Below, one piece after another: positions 4,968 through 11,796 of a stretch of 33,994 bases of DNA (positions are counted from its first letter, which is position 1; each line of letters begins with the position of its first letter). This stretch comes from an uncultured Christensenella sp. (GTDB lineage: Bacteria > Bacillota > Clostridia > Christensenellales > UBA1242). A program made the translations under genes and the position numbers. Location: contig CATKZB010000012.1 of assembly GCA_949841595.1 (NCBI GenBank), positions 1-33,994 on the forward strand, read 5' to 3'. The notes under the pieces are model-generated. The model was not told the origin of the DNA, did no database searches, and saw only the letters and a program-made list of their open reading frames with translations.

Positions 4968-7313
4968 TTATCTGAATACTTCAACTTTTGAAACAGCAAG
5001 CTTACTTATTTCATAAGTGTTCGTAACATTTCCTCCTGAAAGTGAATAATTTACAATTAACTTGCCATCAGTATTACAATCAATAGATAATGTAATCGTA
5101 ACTAAATTTTCATCACTTCCATAAGTAAAAACTACTGTTTCACCTTTTGGAATCATTATGTCATAATAACTTTTACCAATACTTGTTGAGTACCAACTAT
5201 GACCACTGTCACCTTCTACAAGGTGCCATGATTGTGAACCTCCTAACATAGTTTTAGGCTTAATTTTAAAAGCAAGATTTGTCAATGTTACTTGATATAA
5301 ATCATCTGGATTTAGTCCTTCAACATCTATTTCATTTACTCCTATTACCGAAGTTTCTGTTGTGTAAATTTCATTCCATGTTGGAGCCTCAAATATAGCA
5401 TTAAAGGTCACATTTGAATTAATTGAATATGTCGTTAAATCTACAATTGTTGTTCCATCTGACCACCCCTTAAAGTTGTACCCCTCTTTCGTTGGATCTG
5501 TAGGAACTGTTGCTTTTCCGTCTTTAACAACAAGTTGTGTTTCACCATGTTGTTGTCCCTCAACCATAAATGTGACATCGTATTTGTAAGTGTAATCGGC
5601 TACAAATGTTGTTTCTTCATTGATTGCATATTCTGAAACATCCACAATTTCATTGTTTACTTTCCAGCCATTGAAAACTTTGTGTGTTGTACTTTCAACT
5701 GAAACATCTTCTGCAAACTCTCCAGCTTTAACTGATTGTGTTGAAACTACGTTTTCTTCTGAAACAAATGCGACATCATAAACCTTTGTGTATTTCGCTG
5801 AATAGGTGACATTGTCACTTATCTTGTTTGTTGCTGGATCTACAATTGTTACACCGTTGATCGTCCAACCATCAAATACATATCCTTCTTTTGTTGGTGC
5901 CGTTGGTATTGTTGGAATCGCATTTTTAATGACAAGTTGTGTTTCACCAAGCTGTGTTTCTCCGTCCATGAACTTGACATCGTATTTGTAAGTGTAATCA
6001 GCAACAAATGTCACGGCGCCAGTTATTGGATATGTTGTGACATCAACAAACGCCCCGTTCACTTTCCAGCCATTGAACACTTTATGTGTCGTACTTTCAA
6101 CTGAAACGTCTTCTGCAAACTCTCCAGCTTTAACTGATTGTGTTGATAACGTGATTTCTTCTGAAACAAATGTAACTGTGCAAAGTTGTGAGAACTTAGC
6201 AATAAACGTTGTATCTTCTGTCACTGTAATAATTGCAGGATCCACAACAGTTGATCCGTTCAAAGTCCAGCCTTCAAATGTGTAACCTTCTTTTGTTGGA
6301 TCTGTCGGAACTGTTGCTTTACCATCCTTAACAACAAGCTGTGTTTCATCATGTTGTTGTCCGTCTACCATAAATGTGACGTCGTATTTGTAGGTCACGT
6401 TCGCCACAAACATTGTGTTTGTATTTAAAATCATAGTTGAAGGATCCACTTGCTCCCCATTCAACATCCAATAATTGAATATGACATGATCTGTGGATGT
6501 TGGTGTTGCCGGTGTTGCAGAAGTTCCTTTCTTCACTATCTGCAATCCCCATATTGAACCATCCATTTTGAATGTTGCCACAACTTGATCTCCGTTCTCA
6601 AGCTGTGCGATAAACTGCTCGTAATAGGCCACACTCTTTTCAAGCTTCGCAATTGTGGCATTCAATGAGCTTACAATTGAACTATTGTTATTCACTTGTG
6701 CAGTGAGTGTCACAATTTGATTACTTAATTCTACTATCTTTCCGTTAACCTCAACCATAGAAGCCAGATTAGATTGAATTGTCGCCTCATAACTTGCAAG
6801 CAAAGTTTCATCTTGTGCAACTTTATTTTCCAGCCTTGCAATCTCAGCTGTGTGATCTTCTCCAGATGCTTTCAATCTTTCAATTTCTGCTTTATCTGAA
6901 GCAATTGTTGTTTGCAATGTTGTTTTCTCAGCTTTCAGACTATTATTCTCAATTTCATAATCGTTCGCTTTTTGTTGCCAATTATCACGTGAAGTTGTCA
7001 CTGCTGTGATCTGATCAGTCAAGGCTTTGTTGTTATCTTGCAAAATTTTAACCTGATCTTTTGCTCCGTCAAGCTCGATCTTCTGTGTGGTGCATGTTGA
7101 TTTATACTCGGCGATCGTCTTTTCAAGCAAGATCTTGTTTTCTAAAGCTTCTTGCAACCCTTGATCGTATCCTTCTTTAATTCCTTCGTCTTTGGCTTTT
7201 TGGATCTGTTGCGTGGTGACGTTCTCACCAATGTAATATCCACTTACAATTCCACCAGTCAATATGACTGTACCTCCAACGCCTAAGCAAATTATTTTTC
7301 CTTTAGTTTTCAC
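4968..7313 (-). CDS. Membrane-anchored coiled-coil adhesin with InlB-type repeats
   Basis: A 781-residue protein: N-terminal uncleaved membrane anchor (about 6-29), a long coiled coil (about 33-240), then about 400 residues (245-645) of InlB_B/Flg_new (Listeria-Bacteroides) beta-grasp repeats with the GY.F.GW signature, and a unique 135-residue C-terminal domain. Two repeat types alternate: A at about 308-374, 443-508 and 575-643 (PTKEGY.F.GW), B at about 378-440 and 511-573 (THKVFNGWKVN). The N-in/C-out layout makes a fibre reaching out from the membrane or virion with a C-terminal binding tip. Its ATG overlaps the end of the 433-aa gene by 4 nt. Inference: receptor-binding or minor virion protein. 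The DNA of the A and B repeats is itself nearly identical, so copy number may vary. Confidence 0.75.
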   Translation of the reverse strand: MKTKGKIICLGVGGTVILTGGIVSGYYIGENVTTQQIQKAKDEGIKEGYDQGLQEALENKILLEKTIAEYKSTCTTQKIELDGAKDQVKILQDNNKALTDQITAVTTSRDNWQQKANDYEIENNSLKAEKTTLQTTIASDKAEIERLKASGEDHTAEIARLENKVAQDETLLASYEATIQSNLASMVEVNGKIVELSNQIVTLTAQVNNNSSIVSSLNATIAKLEKSVAYYEQFIAQLENGDQVVATFKMDGSIWGLQIVKKGTSATPATPTSTDHVIFNYWMLNGEQVDPSTMILNTNTMFVANVTYKYDVTFMVDGQQHDETQLVVKDGKATVPTDPTKEGYTFEGWTLNGSTVVDPAIITVTEDTTFIAKFSQLCTVTFVSEEITLSTQSVKAGEFAEDVSVESTTHKVFNGWKVNGAFVDVTTYPITGAVTFVADYTYKYDVKFMDGETQLGETQLVIKNAIPTIPTAPTKEGYVFDGWTINGVTIVDPATNKISDNVTYSAKYTKVYDVAFVSEENVVSTQSVKAGEFAEDVSVESTTHKVFNGWKVNNEIVDVSEYAINEETTFVADYTYKYDVTFMVEGQQHGETQLVVKDGKATVPTDPTKEGYNFKGWSDGTTIVDLTTYSINSNVTFNAIFEAPTWNEIYTTETSVIGVNEIDVEGLNPDDLYQVTLTNLAFKIKPKTMLGGSQSWHLVEGDSGHSWYSTSIGKSYYDIMIPKGETVVFTYGSDENLVTITLSIDCNTDGKLIVNYSLSGGNVTNTYEISKLAVSKVEVFR

Positions 7314-8611
7314 TTTTTACCTCCTTTAAATGGAAAACTGATTATTTTCCAAACAATAGTCAAAATCTTGATCACAATTCCAAGAACAAACAATCCACCA
7401 AGTCCAATTGCTATACCAACCAAGATCTTAAAAACCATGCCTAGATTTTTAAACCATGCCACTATCCCGTCATACCAATGTTTTTCAATATTGTCTGGGA
7501 TATCGTCCCCAGATTGTTTATTGTCTACAACACCAAGATTATATATCTCACCTTCTGTTTCAAATTCAAGTCTCAAAATTGATATATCTTTCACTTCATA
7601 CCATGTGTGCATTGAAGTTGAATTCAAGGATCCTTCATATGGTGTTTCTGCAAATCTAAGTACCCATTGCATTCCTTCCAAGTTTTCAGTTGTCACATCT
7701 TTCAAATTTTCTTGTGTTTTAAACTCTTCAACGCTTTGAATTCTTTTCCAAGTGTACTTATTCGGGAACCACTCATGATTTGGTGTCATTGTTGCAACTT
7801 CATCGTATTTAACTACCTTTGTCATATCTGTTGGTCCTGACAATGTAACTGTATATCCTGGCTTTGTTAATGAAGCTTCAACATATTTGAAATAGGTTTC
7901 AACATAGTAAACTTCAGCTTGTAATAAAGTATCAATTGCATAATCTGTTGAAAATGCCACAAAGTGTGCATCTGTCCAGCTATTATTAAATGCGACTGCA
8001 TTGCTATATCTCATAAAACCTGCATATTTGCCCGTAACCTCTATTACTTTAGAGTCTGTCATGTGATAGCTTGTTTCACCGTTATATGTCACAACTGTCC
8101 ACAATTGACCTACTTTAAATGTAACCTGACTTATTGTATTGTCATTGTCTGGATTGTCGTCAATGTCTTTATTGAATTCCCTAAAGATTGATATAAGATC
8201 ATAGTAACGTACGACATCTTCTTTAACTCTAACTCCCTGGATCTTATATTTTGAAAAAACGCCTTCAGTGTTTAGCAATCTTAAGTCATAGTCCTTTGGT
8301 GACGTATTGTCTCCGATTGTGGTTGACATTCTTATTTCAGTCGCTGTTAAATTCCCACTTGGTTGATAAACATACAAAAATATTTCCCCTCCGGTGCTCT
8401 CAGCTAGTTGAATCACCTTCAATGAATGATCATCCTCATTTACTGGATAATCTTCAGTGGTGAAGTTTGTATCTTCACTTAGATCTTCCAGCACTTTTGT
8501 ATAACCTGTATCATCTGCAAATGCAGTCTCTAAATTAACATTGAATAATGCCATAACCAAGCACACAAGAAGGATAAGTACTGCAATTACCTGTTTTCTT
8601 TCTTTTGCCAT
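7310..8611 (-). CDS. Secreted protein with C-terminal TM anchor, pIII-like
   Basis: A 433-residue protein with a signal peptide (basic MAKERK, hydrophobic 8-24, cleavage likely after AFA at 32), an extracellular part of about 350 residues that I cannot place in a named family, and at the C-terminus a hydrophobic segment (about 392-420) followed by a basic FKGGKK tail. This is the topology of filamentous phage attachment/cap proteins (pIII): exported, held in the membrane by one C-terminal helix until virion release. GGAGGG overlaps the stop of the upstream 62-aa gene. Translational coupling to the 781-aa adhesin downstream suggests that the two form one attachment complex (inference). Sequence identity to pIII is not claimed. 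Confidence 0.7.
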   Translation of the reverse strand: MAKERKQVIAVLILLVCLVMALFNVNLETAFADDTGYTKVLEDLSEDTNFTTEDYPVNEDDHSLKVIQLAESTGGEIFLYVYQPSGNLTATEIRMSTTIGDNTSPKDYDLRLLNTEGVFSKYKIQGVRVKEDVVRYYDLISIFREFNKDIDDNPDNDNTISQVTFKVGQLWTVVTYNGETSYHMTDSKVIEVTGKYAGFMRYSNAVAFNNSWTDAHFVAFSTDYAIDTLLQAEVYYVETYFKYVEASLTKPGYTVTLSGPTDMTKVVKYDEVATMTPNHEWFPNKYTWKRIQSVEEFKTQENLKDVTTENLEGMQWVLRFAETPYEGSLNSTSMHTWYEVKDISILRLEFETEGEIYNLGVVDNKQSGDDIPDNIEKHWYDGIVAWFKNLGMVFKILVGIAIGLGGLFVLGIVIKILTIVWKIISFPFKGGKK

Positions 8612-8619
8612 GTTCCCTC

Positions 8620-8808
8620 CTAAGATATCTTTTTCACGTTAGCAATAATTTGTTTTTCTGTGACTTTAACTTCAATTTCTTTACTTGAATTCTTATATCT
8701 CATTTCAAAAGTGATAACTTCTTCTGTGTCTAGATATTTCAAAGTTTCAGTCAGCTTCTCTTTTTCTTTTTCTGTTATTTCACCGTTTACAATAAATTCT
8801 CTTTTCAT
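8620..8808 (-). CDS. Small phage-element protein, unknown (62 aa)
   Basis: A 62-residue charged protein, alternating helix (12-27) and predicted beta strands (31-58, e.g. EVITFEMRY and EIEVKVTEKQIIANV). No TM segment. AGGAG precedes the ATG at 8808; its TAG lies inside the ribosome site of the next gene. Size, strand content and position beside the replication gene would fit a gpV-type single-strand DNA-binding protein, but no diagnostic residues are seen, so this stays a guess. Confidence 0.55.
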   Translation of the reverse strand: MKREFIVNGEITEKEKEKLTETLKYLDTEEVITFEMRYKNSSKEIEVKVTEKQIIANVKKIS

Positions 8809-8822
8809 TGTTATTTCTCCTT

Positions 8823-9422
8823 TTAAATTTCAATTTCGTCTATACTTTGAAACAAGCTGTTCAGTTCTTCCTTGGTGTAGTTTCTTCCAGTTGAAAAATT
8901 GCTTTGTTGTGGCATGTATTTAGCGTCTGTCCAACGACCAGTCATGATTGCTTTATAATGCTTTACTGCACAAGAATATAAGCTCATGTTATCTGCCGTT
9001 GTTACAAACCAATTCTTTTTGATGTTTGAGATCAGCTTTGGCATATCAACTTCCTCTGGCACATCACAATCAATTGCTTTGTTTGGAAATGCTTCATGAA
9101 ACAACTTCTGTTCTGGTGACATGTCCTCCGGTTCTGGTGTTTCATATTTCGTAAACTTCAACCCATTAATGTAGATCCAGCGTTCATGTCTGTGCTTATT
9201 TTGGATGATGTTTACAAGCCTTTTATCTTTCAAATCTGTAAGCCAGCCCGTTATTGACCTTGGTGAAGCTTTTAATCGCTTAGCAAACTTTTCATTGGAA
9301 ATTGCACAAAAACCACGGTCATTTGTGTTAACTGCAACTGCCAGCAACATCTTCAACTCTGAATCGTCTATGTTCTTTTCGTAAGCTCTGCGCATTACTT
9401 TTCCGATGTCTTCATCTTTCAT
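8823..9422 (-). CDS. HTH replication-initiator-like protein
   Basis: A 199-residue protein whose residues 18-75 form a winged helix-turn-helix of the HTH_36 type (common in phage and plasmid replication proteins and DnaD-like initiators): the stretch GFCAISNEKFAKRLKASPRS followed by a recognition helix and wing (KHRHERWIYING). Residues 100-199 are a second, mostly helical region. No HUH or catalytic Tyr motifs of rolling-circle Rep proteins are visible. AGGAGG before ATG 9422. A strong hairpin with T-run sits just upstream, suggesting attenuation. Likely role: origin binding/replication start of the excised element, or regulation. Confidence 0.65.
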   Translation of the reverse strand: MKDEDIGKVMRRAYEKNIDDSELKMLLAVAVNTNDRGFCAISNEKFAKRLKASPRSITGWLTDLKDKRLVNIIQNKHRHERWIYINGLKFTKYETPEPEDMSPEQKLFHEAFPNKAIDCDVPEEVDMPKLISNIKKNWFVTTADNMSLYSCAVKHYKAIMTGRWTDAKYMPQQSNFSTGRNYTKEELNSLFQSIDEIEI

Positions 9423-9434
9423 GCTTAACCTCCT

Positions 9435-9497
9435 AATTAAAAAAAGCCGTTGGTTTTCAAAAATGAGTTCCTCATTTTATCTCTCCAATGGCTTTTA
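9435..9497 (-). terminator. Nested hairpin terminator/attenuator before the replication gene
   Basis: On the minus strand an outer 12-bp stem (9485-9496 with 9442-9453, one mismatch) is followed by seven T's, while its loop holds a second perfect 8-bp stem AAAATGAG/CTCATTTT (9463-9479). It overlaps the end of the 34-aa gene and lies 13 nt before the ribosome site of the replication gene, so readthrough would set how much of the whole late operon is made. Confidence 0.7.
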
Positions 9498-9576
9498 AGA
9501 ATTTAAATAAACTTGTGTAGTGTCCTGGTTTAATCTGATTGTCTATGCAGAATGCACTGTAATTTTCAAATGACAT
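9472..9576 (-). CDS. Small ORF (34 aa) between orf69 and the replication gene
   Basis: ATG at 9576 behind GGAGAATAACAA, four nt past the stop of the 69-aa gene; ends TGA at 9472-9474. The 34-residue product has no membrane segment and is not recognised. Its stop codon lies inside the inner hairpin of the following terminator, so translation of this ORF would disrupt the hairpin: it could act as a leader peptide controlling the genes below (inference). Confidence 0.5.
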   Translation of the reverse strand: MSFENYSAFCIDNQIKPGHYTSLFKFLKAIGEIK

Positions 9577-9579
9577 TTG

Positions 9580-9789
9580 TTATTCTCCTTTTTTTGAAAC
9601 TCGCTCTAACAAGTCTCTTTTTGCATTACTCATTACTCGCTTTGCATATTTATCTGAGAGTTCGTCAATTAATGTGATTATTGAAAGAACCGGTGCGTCT
9701 TTGTAAGCTTCAACTAAAGCGTCACAGACTTTGGATAATTCCTCGTGTCTTTTAAGTCTTTCTGCTTCGAATTCTTCTTCGATTGTCAT
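9580..9789 (-). CDS. First gene of the phage operon, unknown (69 aa)
   Basis: A 69-residue, wholly helical, charged protein (EEEFEAERLKRHEELSKV at the N-terminus, basic AKRDLLERVSKKGE at the end). No TM segment. AGGAGG before ATG 9789. As the first gene under the divergent operator region opposite the XRE repressor, it holds the place of a Cro/antirepressor or other early lytic-switch gene, but no HTH is clear in it. Not recognised. Confidence 0.6.
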   Translation of the reverse strand: MTIEEEFEAERLKRHEELSKVCDALVEAYKDAPVLSIITLIDELSDKYAKRVMSNAKRDLLERVSKKGE

Positions 9790-9805
9790 TTTTACCTCCT
9801 ATATA

Positions 9806-9885
9806 GCGCAGTTTCCTGCGTTATCTATTTTAAGTTACCACAGCTTAATTGAAGTTGTCAACAAAAAAACGCAGATTTTTGCGTT
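9806..9885. promoter_or_regulatory. Paired repressor operators in the divergent control region
   Basis: Two 17-bp imperfect palindromes share the form RCGCAGWTTYYTGCGTT: 9806-9822 and 9869-9885. Centres are 63 bp apart, six helical turns, so both face the same side of DNA. The first covers the leader of the 69-aa gene; the second lies among TTGACA-like boxes (minus strand, from 9892 and 9860). A TTGACA with TAACTT 18 bp on may start the minus operon. XRE binding and looping are inferred. Confidence 0.65.
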
Positions 9886-9937
9886 GTTGTCAATTTTTTT
9901 TTAAAATTAATTAAATCTTAAAAAAGGAGAAAAAGGT

Positions 9938-10285
9938 ATGAACTTAAAACAATTACGCCTGCAAGCTAAGAAAACACAACCAGAACTTTGCACCGAATTA
10001 AATATTCCATTACGAAGTTATCAGGAATATGAAAGTGGAAGAAGTCAAATGAGATACAACACACTTATCCAACTTGCCGATTACTTTGGCTGTTCAGTCG
10101 ATTACTTGTTAGGCCACAAAACAAAAGGGATTGTTCACCTTGACAGCTACACCCCTCTGCAGCAAGAAGTCATTTCAAAGCTTCGCCTTTTGGACGAAGA
10201 CCAATTGTTTGTTCTGTCAAATTATATTGACACAATAAACGGAAAGCCACTTTCTGAAATTTTAGAAAACGCAAAGAAAAAATAA
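9938..10285 (+). CDS. XRE/CI-type phage repressor
   Basis: A 115-residue protein. Residues 3-58 are a classic HTH_3/XRE domain (LKQLRLQAKKTQPELCTELN, recognition helix around IPLRSYQEYESG, closing with LADYFGCSVDYLLG). Residues 65-115 form a short helical tail, probably for dimerisation; there is no LexA-type autocleavage domain, so induction would not be by RecA. AAAAAGGAG before ATG 9938. Divergent from the phage late operon over paired palindromes, and followed by the integrase, as expected for a lysogeny module. Confidence 0.85.
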   Translation: MNLKQLRLQAKKTQPELCTELNIPLRSYQEYESGRSQMRYNTLIQLADYFGCSVDYLLGHKTKGIVHLDSYTPLQQEVISKLRLLDEDQLFVLSNYIDTINGKPLSEILENAKKK

Positions 10286-10295
10286 GGAGTTGTTT

Positions 10296-10521
10296 ATGGA
10301 AGAAATAAAAAAATTTAATGGAGTCTGTCGAATTAGACAATAAATTAATTGAACAAAGAACAATTCACAAGCGCCAAGCTTTAGCAATCATTGCTTATTT
10401 GGACGCTACAAATGACAGCTACAAAATCAATCAAAATAAAATCACCGTGATAAATGGAGAAGATACTTCACAGTTAAAAAAGTCAAAAGTTTCTATATCA
10501 AAACCAAAAGGAGATATAGAA
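10296..10521 (+). other. Integrase upstream open frame with possible A7 frameshift
   Basis: A strong AAGGAG site precedes ATG 10296, but that frame stops after 15 codons at 10343. The integrase frame is open from ATG 10318 (no ribosome site). If the A7 run at 10306-10312 were A6, translation from 10296 would run straight into the integrase frame, adding 75 residues. So this is either a short leader peptide overlapping an untranslated upstream frame, a recent one-base frameshift, a sequencing error, or slippage control. Confidence 0.4.
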
Positions 10522-11508
10522 ATGAGAAACATTACATACCGACCAAAGGAAAAAAGATACATTGGTCGAAAACAAATTTTAAACAAGATAATAACCGTCT
10601 ATGCAAAAACTCAAGCTGAGTGTTTGCAAAAATTAAATGCAGAAGTTAGAAAAATCAAATTTAACTTTCAACAAAATTCAAATCAATCAAAATTTACAGT
10701 TATTCAATATTGGGATAAATGGTACCGTGAAAATAAAGAACCTTTCATTGCTGAATCAACCAAAGAAGATTATGAAATTGTAAGAAGGAAAATTACGCCG
10801 ATACACCATATCCCATTAACACAGCTAACAAAAGACATTTTATTAAGCTTCTTTGCAACATTGGAAGAAAATCGAACCAAAGAAAAGATGATACTGTTCT
10901 TAAGCACCATGATGAAAACAGCTCTTGCAGAAGGCAAAATAAAATTAAATCCATTTGCTACGATTGTAGTTAAAACAAAGAAGCGAAAACCGAAGCCACC
11001 TTTTAACTATGACGAACAAGTTAAAATCATTGAGAATTTGAAAGGCAAAGTTTTTGAACCGATCATCCTGACTTATTTGACAACCGGATTAAGAAAAACC
11101 GAACTTGACTTTCAGCACATAGAACAGAATATCAAAAACAACGTGTTGACTGCAATAAACTTAAAAGGCCACGACCGGGAAATCCGATATAAAAAAATAA
11201 AGCTCTCTGACGCTATGGTCAAAATAATTAATGACAACAAAGACACCTTTCACAAATATAACGCTAGATTAGCATTAGACCATTTTACTGAGTTTCTAAA
11301 AGAACTAAAAATCAAAGGGAGTTTGGTAACCTGTAGGCACACTTTCGCAACCAACTGTTATTATCTAGGCAAAGATAAATTGATCATCTCTAGAGAAATG
11401 GGACATACAACAAGTCAAATTACCGACGAAAACTACATAGAAGTTGACTATAATTTGAGCAAAGAAAAGATACTTAAATTATATAATAATTTATACAACC
11501 TAGATTGA
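10522..11508 (+). CDS. int: Tyrosine recombinase (phage integrase)
   Basis: Integrase of 328 residues from ATG 10522, which has GGAG 8 nt upstream; the frame is open back to 10318 (396 aa). Domains: N-terminal arm-binding strand region (1-45), SAM-like core-binding helices (about 57-130) and catalytic domain (about 155-320). Catalytic residues seen: Arg191 (TTGLRKTEL), a Lys in RYKKIKL, Arg272 (TCRHTFAT), His295 (MGHTT) and Tyr305 (DENY). The first His of the usual HxxR box is Val here. It recombines the tRNA-Leu attachment sites; its stop lies in the first right arm repeat. Placement directly before the intact tRNA is typical. Confidence 0.9.
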   Translation: MRNITYRPKEKRYIGRKQILNKIITVYAKTQAECLQKLNAEVRKIKFNFQQNSNQSKFTVIQYWDKWYRENKEPFIAESTKEDYEIVRRKITPIHHIPLTQLTKDILLSFFATLEENRTKEKMILFLSTMMKTALAEGKIKLNPFATIVVKTKKRKPKPPFNYDEQVKIIENLKGKVFEPIILTYLTTGLRKTELDFQHIEQNIKNNVLTAINLKGHDREIRYKKIKLSDAMVKIINDNKDTFHKYNARLALDHFTEFLKELKIKGSLVTCRHTFATNCYYLGKDKLIISREMGHTTSQITDENYIEVDYNLSKEKILKLYNNLYNLD

Positions 11509-11581
11509 CACAGTTTTTGACACAGTTTTTTTTGCAAAAGTACGATTTTTAAGCAAAATAGCTGGATATTTGCTGTGTCAA
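11505..11581. repeat. Right arm-type sites TTGACACAG
   Basis: Direct copies at 11505-11513 and 11517-11525 (12-bp period, as on the left side at 781 and 793) and an inverted copy CTGTGTCAA at 11573-11581. The set lies between the integrase stop and attR. Inference: integrase arm sites; the extra inverted copy may give direction to excision versus integration. Confidence 0.7.
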
Positions 11582-11620
11582 AAAAAATAGCTATATGAAT
11601 GATAACATCGAACATATAGC

Positions 11621-11675
11621 CACTTGGTGCGCATAACAGGAGTTGAACCTGCACCCTTTCGGACTGGAACCTAAA
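11621..11675. repeat. attR: 55-bp repeat inside the intact tRNA-Leu gene
   Basis: Identical to 674-728. Covers the tRNA from the anticodon loop (11669-11675) to the CCA end and 4 bp beyond. The element therefore supplies a replacement 3' half and the tRNA stays functional. Confidence 0.95.
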
Positions 11676-11706
11676 TCCAGCGTGTCTGCCATTCCACCAT
11701 ATGCGC
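11625..11706 (-). tRNA. tRNA-Leu(UAG)
   Basis: Complete 82-nt class II tRNA: acceptor GCGCATA/TATGCGC, discriminator A with encoded CCA, anticodon stem CTGGA/TCCAG around loop TTTAGGT (anticodon UAG), short variable arm closed by CC/GG, T arm with TTCAACT. It is the integration target of the phage-like element; its 5' half and promoter are host DNA. Confidence 0.95.
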
Positions 11707-11720
11707 ATAAATATATATTG

Positions 11721-11749
11721 AGTTTATCATAATTCCTTTTAATTTGCAA
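11721..11749 (-). promoter_or_regulatory. Sigma-A promoter of tRNA-Leu
   Basis: Minus strand: TTGCAA (11744-11749), 17-bp spacer, TAAACT (11721-11726), ending 14 bp before the tRNA 5' end. Confidence 0.65.
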
Positions 11750-11754
11750 CCTTA

Positions 11755-11790
11755 ACAAATAAAAAACAAGATTGAAAATCAATCTTGCTT
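11755..11790 (-). terminator. Terminator after the M18 aminopeptidase gene
   Basis: Stem CAAGATTG/CAATCTTG (11767-11774 with 11780-11787), short loop and a T-rich run on the minus strand. Separates the aminopeptidase transcript from tRNA-Leu. Confidence 0.75.
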
Positions 11791-11796
11791 TTAATT

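Larger units (their letters stand above)
674..11675. mobile_element. Inovirus-like prophage integrated in tRNA-Leu(UAG)
   Basis: An element of 10,947 bp per unit (repeat start to repeat start), bounded by 55-bp tRNA-Leu repeats. Seen in it: a tyrosine integrase next to the intact tRNA, a divergently transcribed XRE repressor, and one long minus-strand gene set with a Zot/gpI-like ATPase (2702-3526), a small one-TM protein (4445-4672), a signal-peptide protein with C-terminal TM anchor (7310-8611), an N-anchored repeat adhesin (4968-7313) and an HTH replication-type protein (8823-9422). Zot plus small TM proteins plus a C-anchored attachment protein in about 11 kb is the layout of filamentous phages (Inoviridae). 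No capsid, portal, terminase or relaxase gene is seen. Inference: a temperate filamentous phage or its satellite in a Gram-positive host. All genes look intact. Confidence 0.82.

Noticed and set aside
5800-7010. Plus-strand open frames antisense to the 781-aa adhesin
   Set aside because: They mirror the repeat coding sequence, lack ribosome sites and have composition typical of antisense frames.
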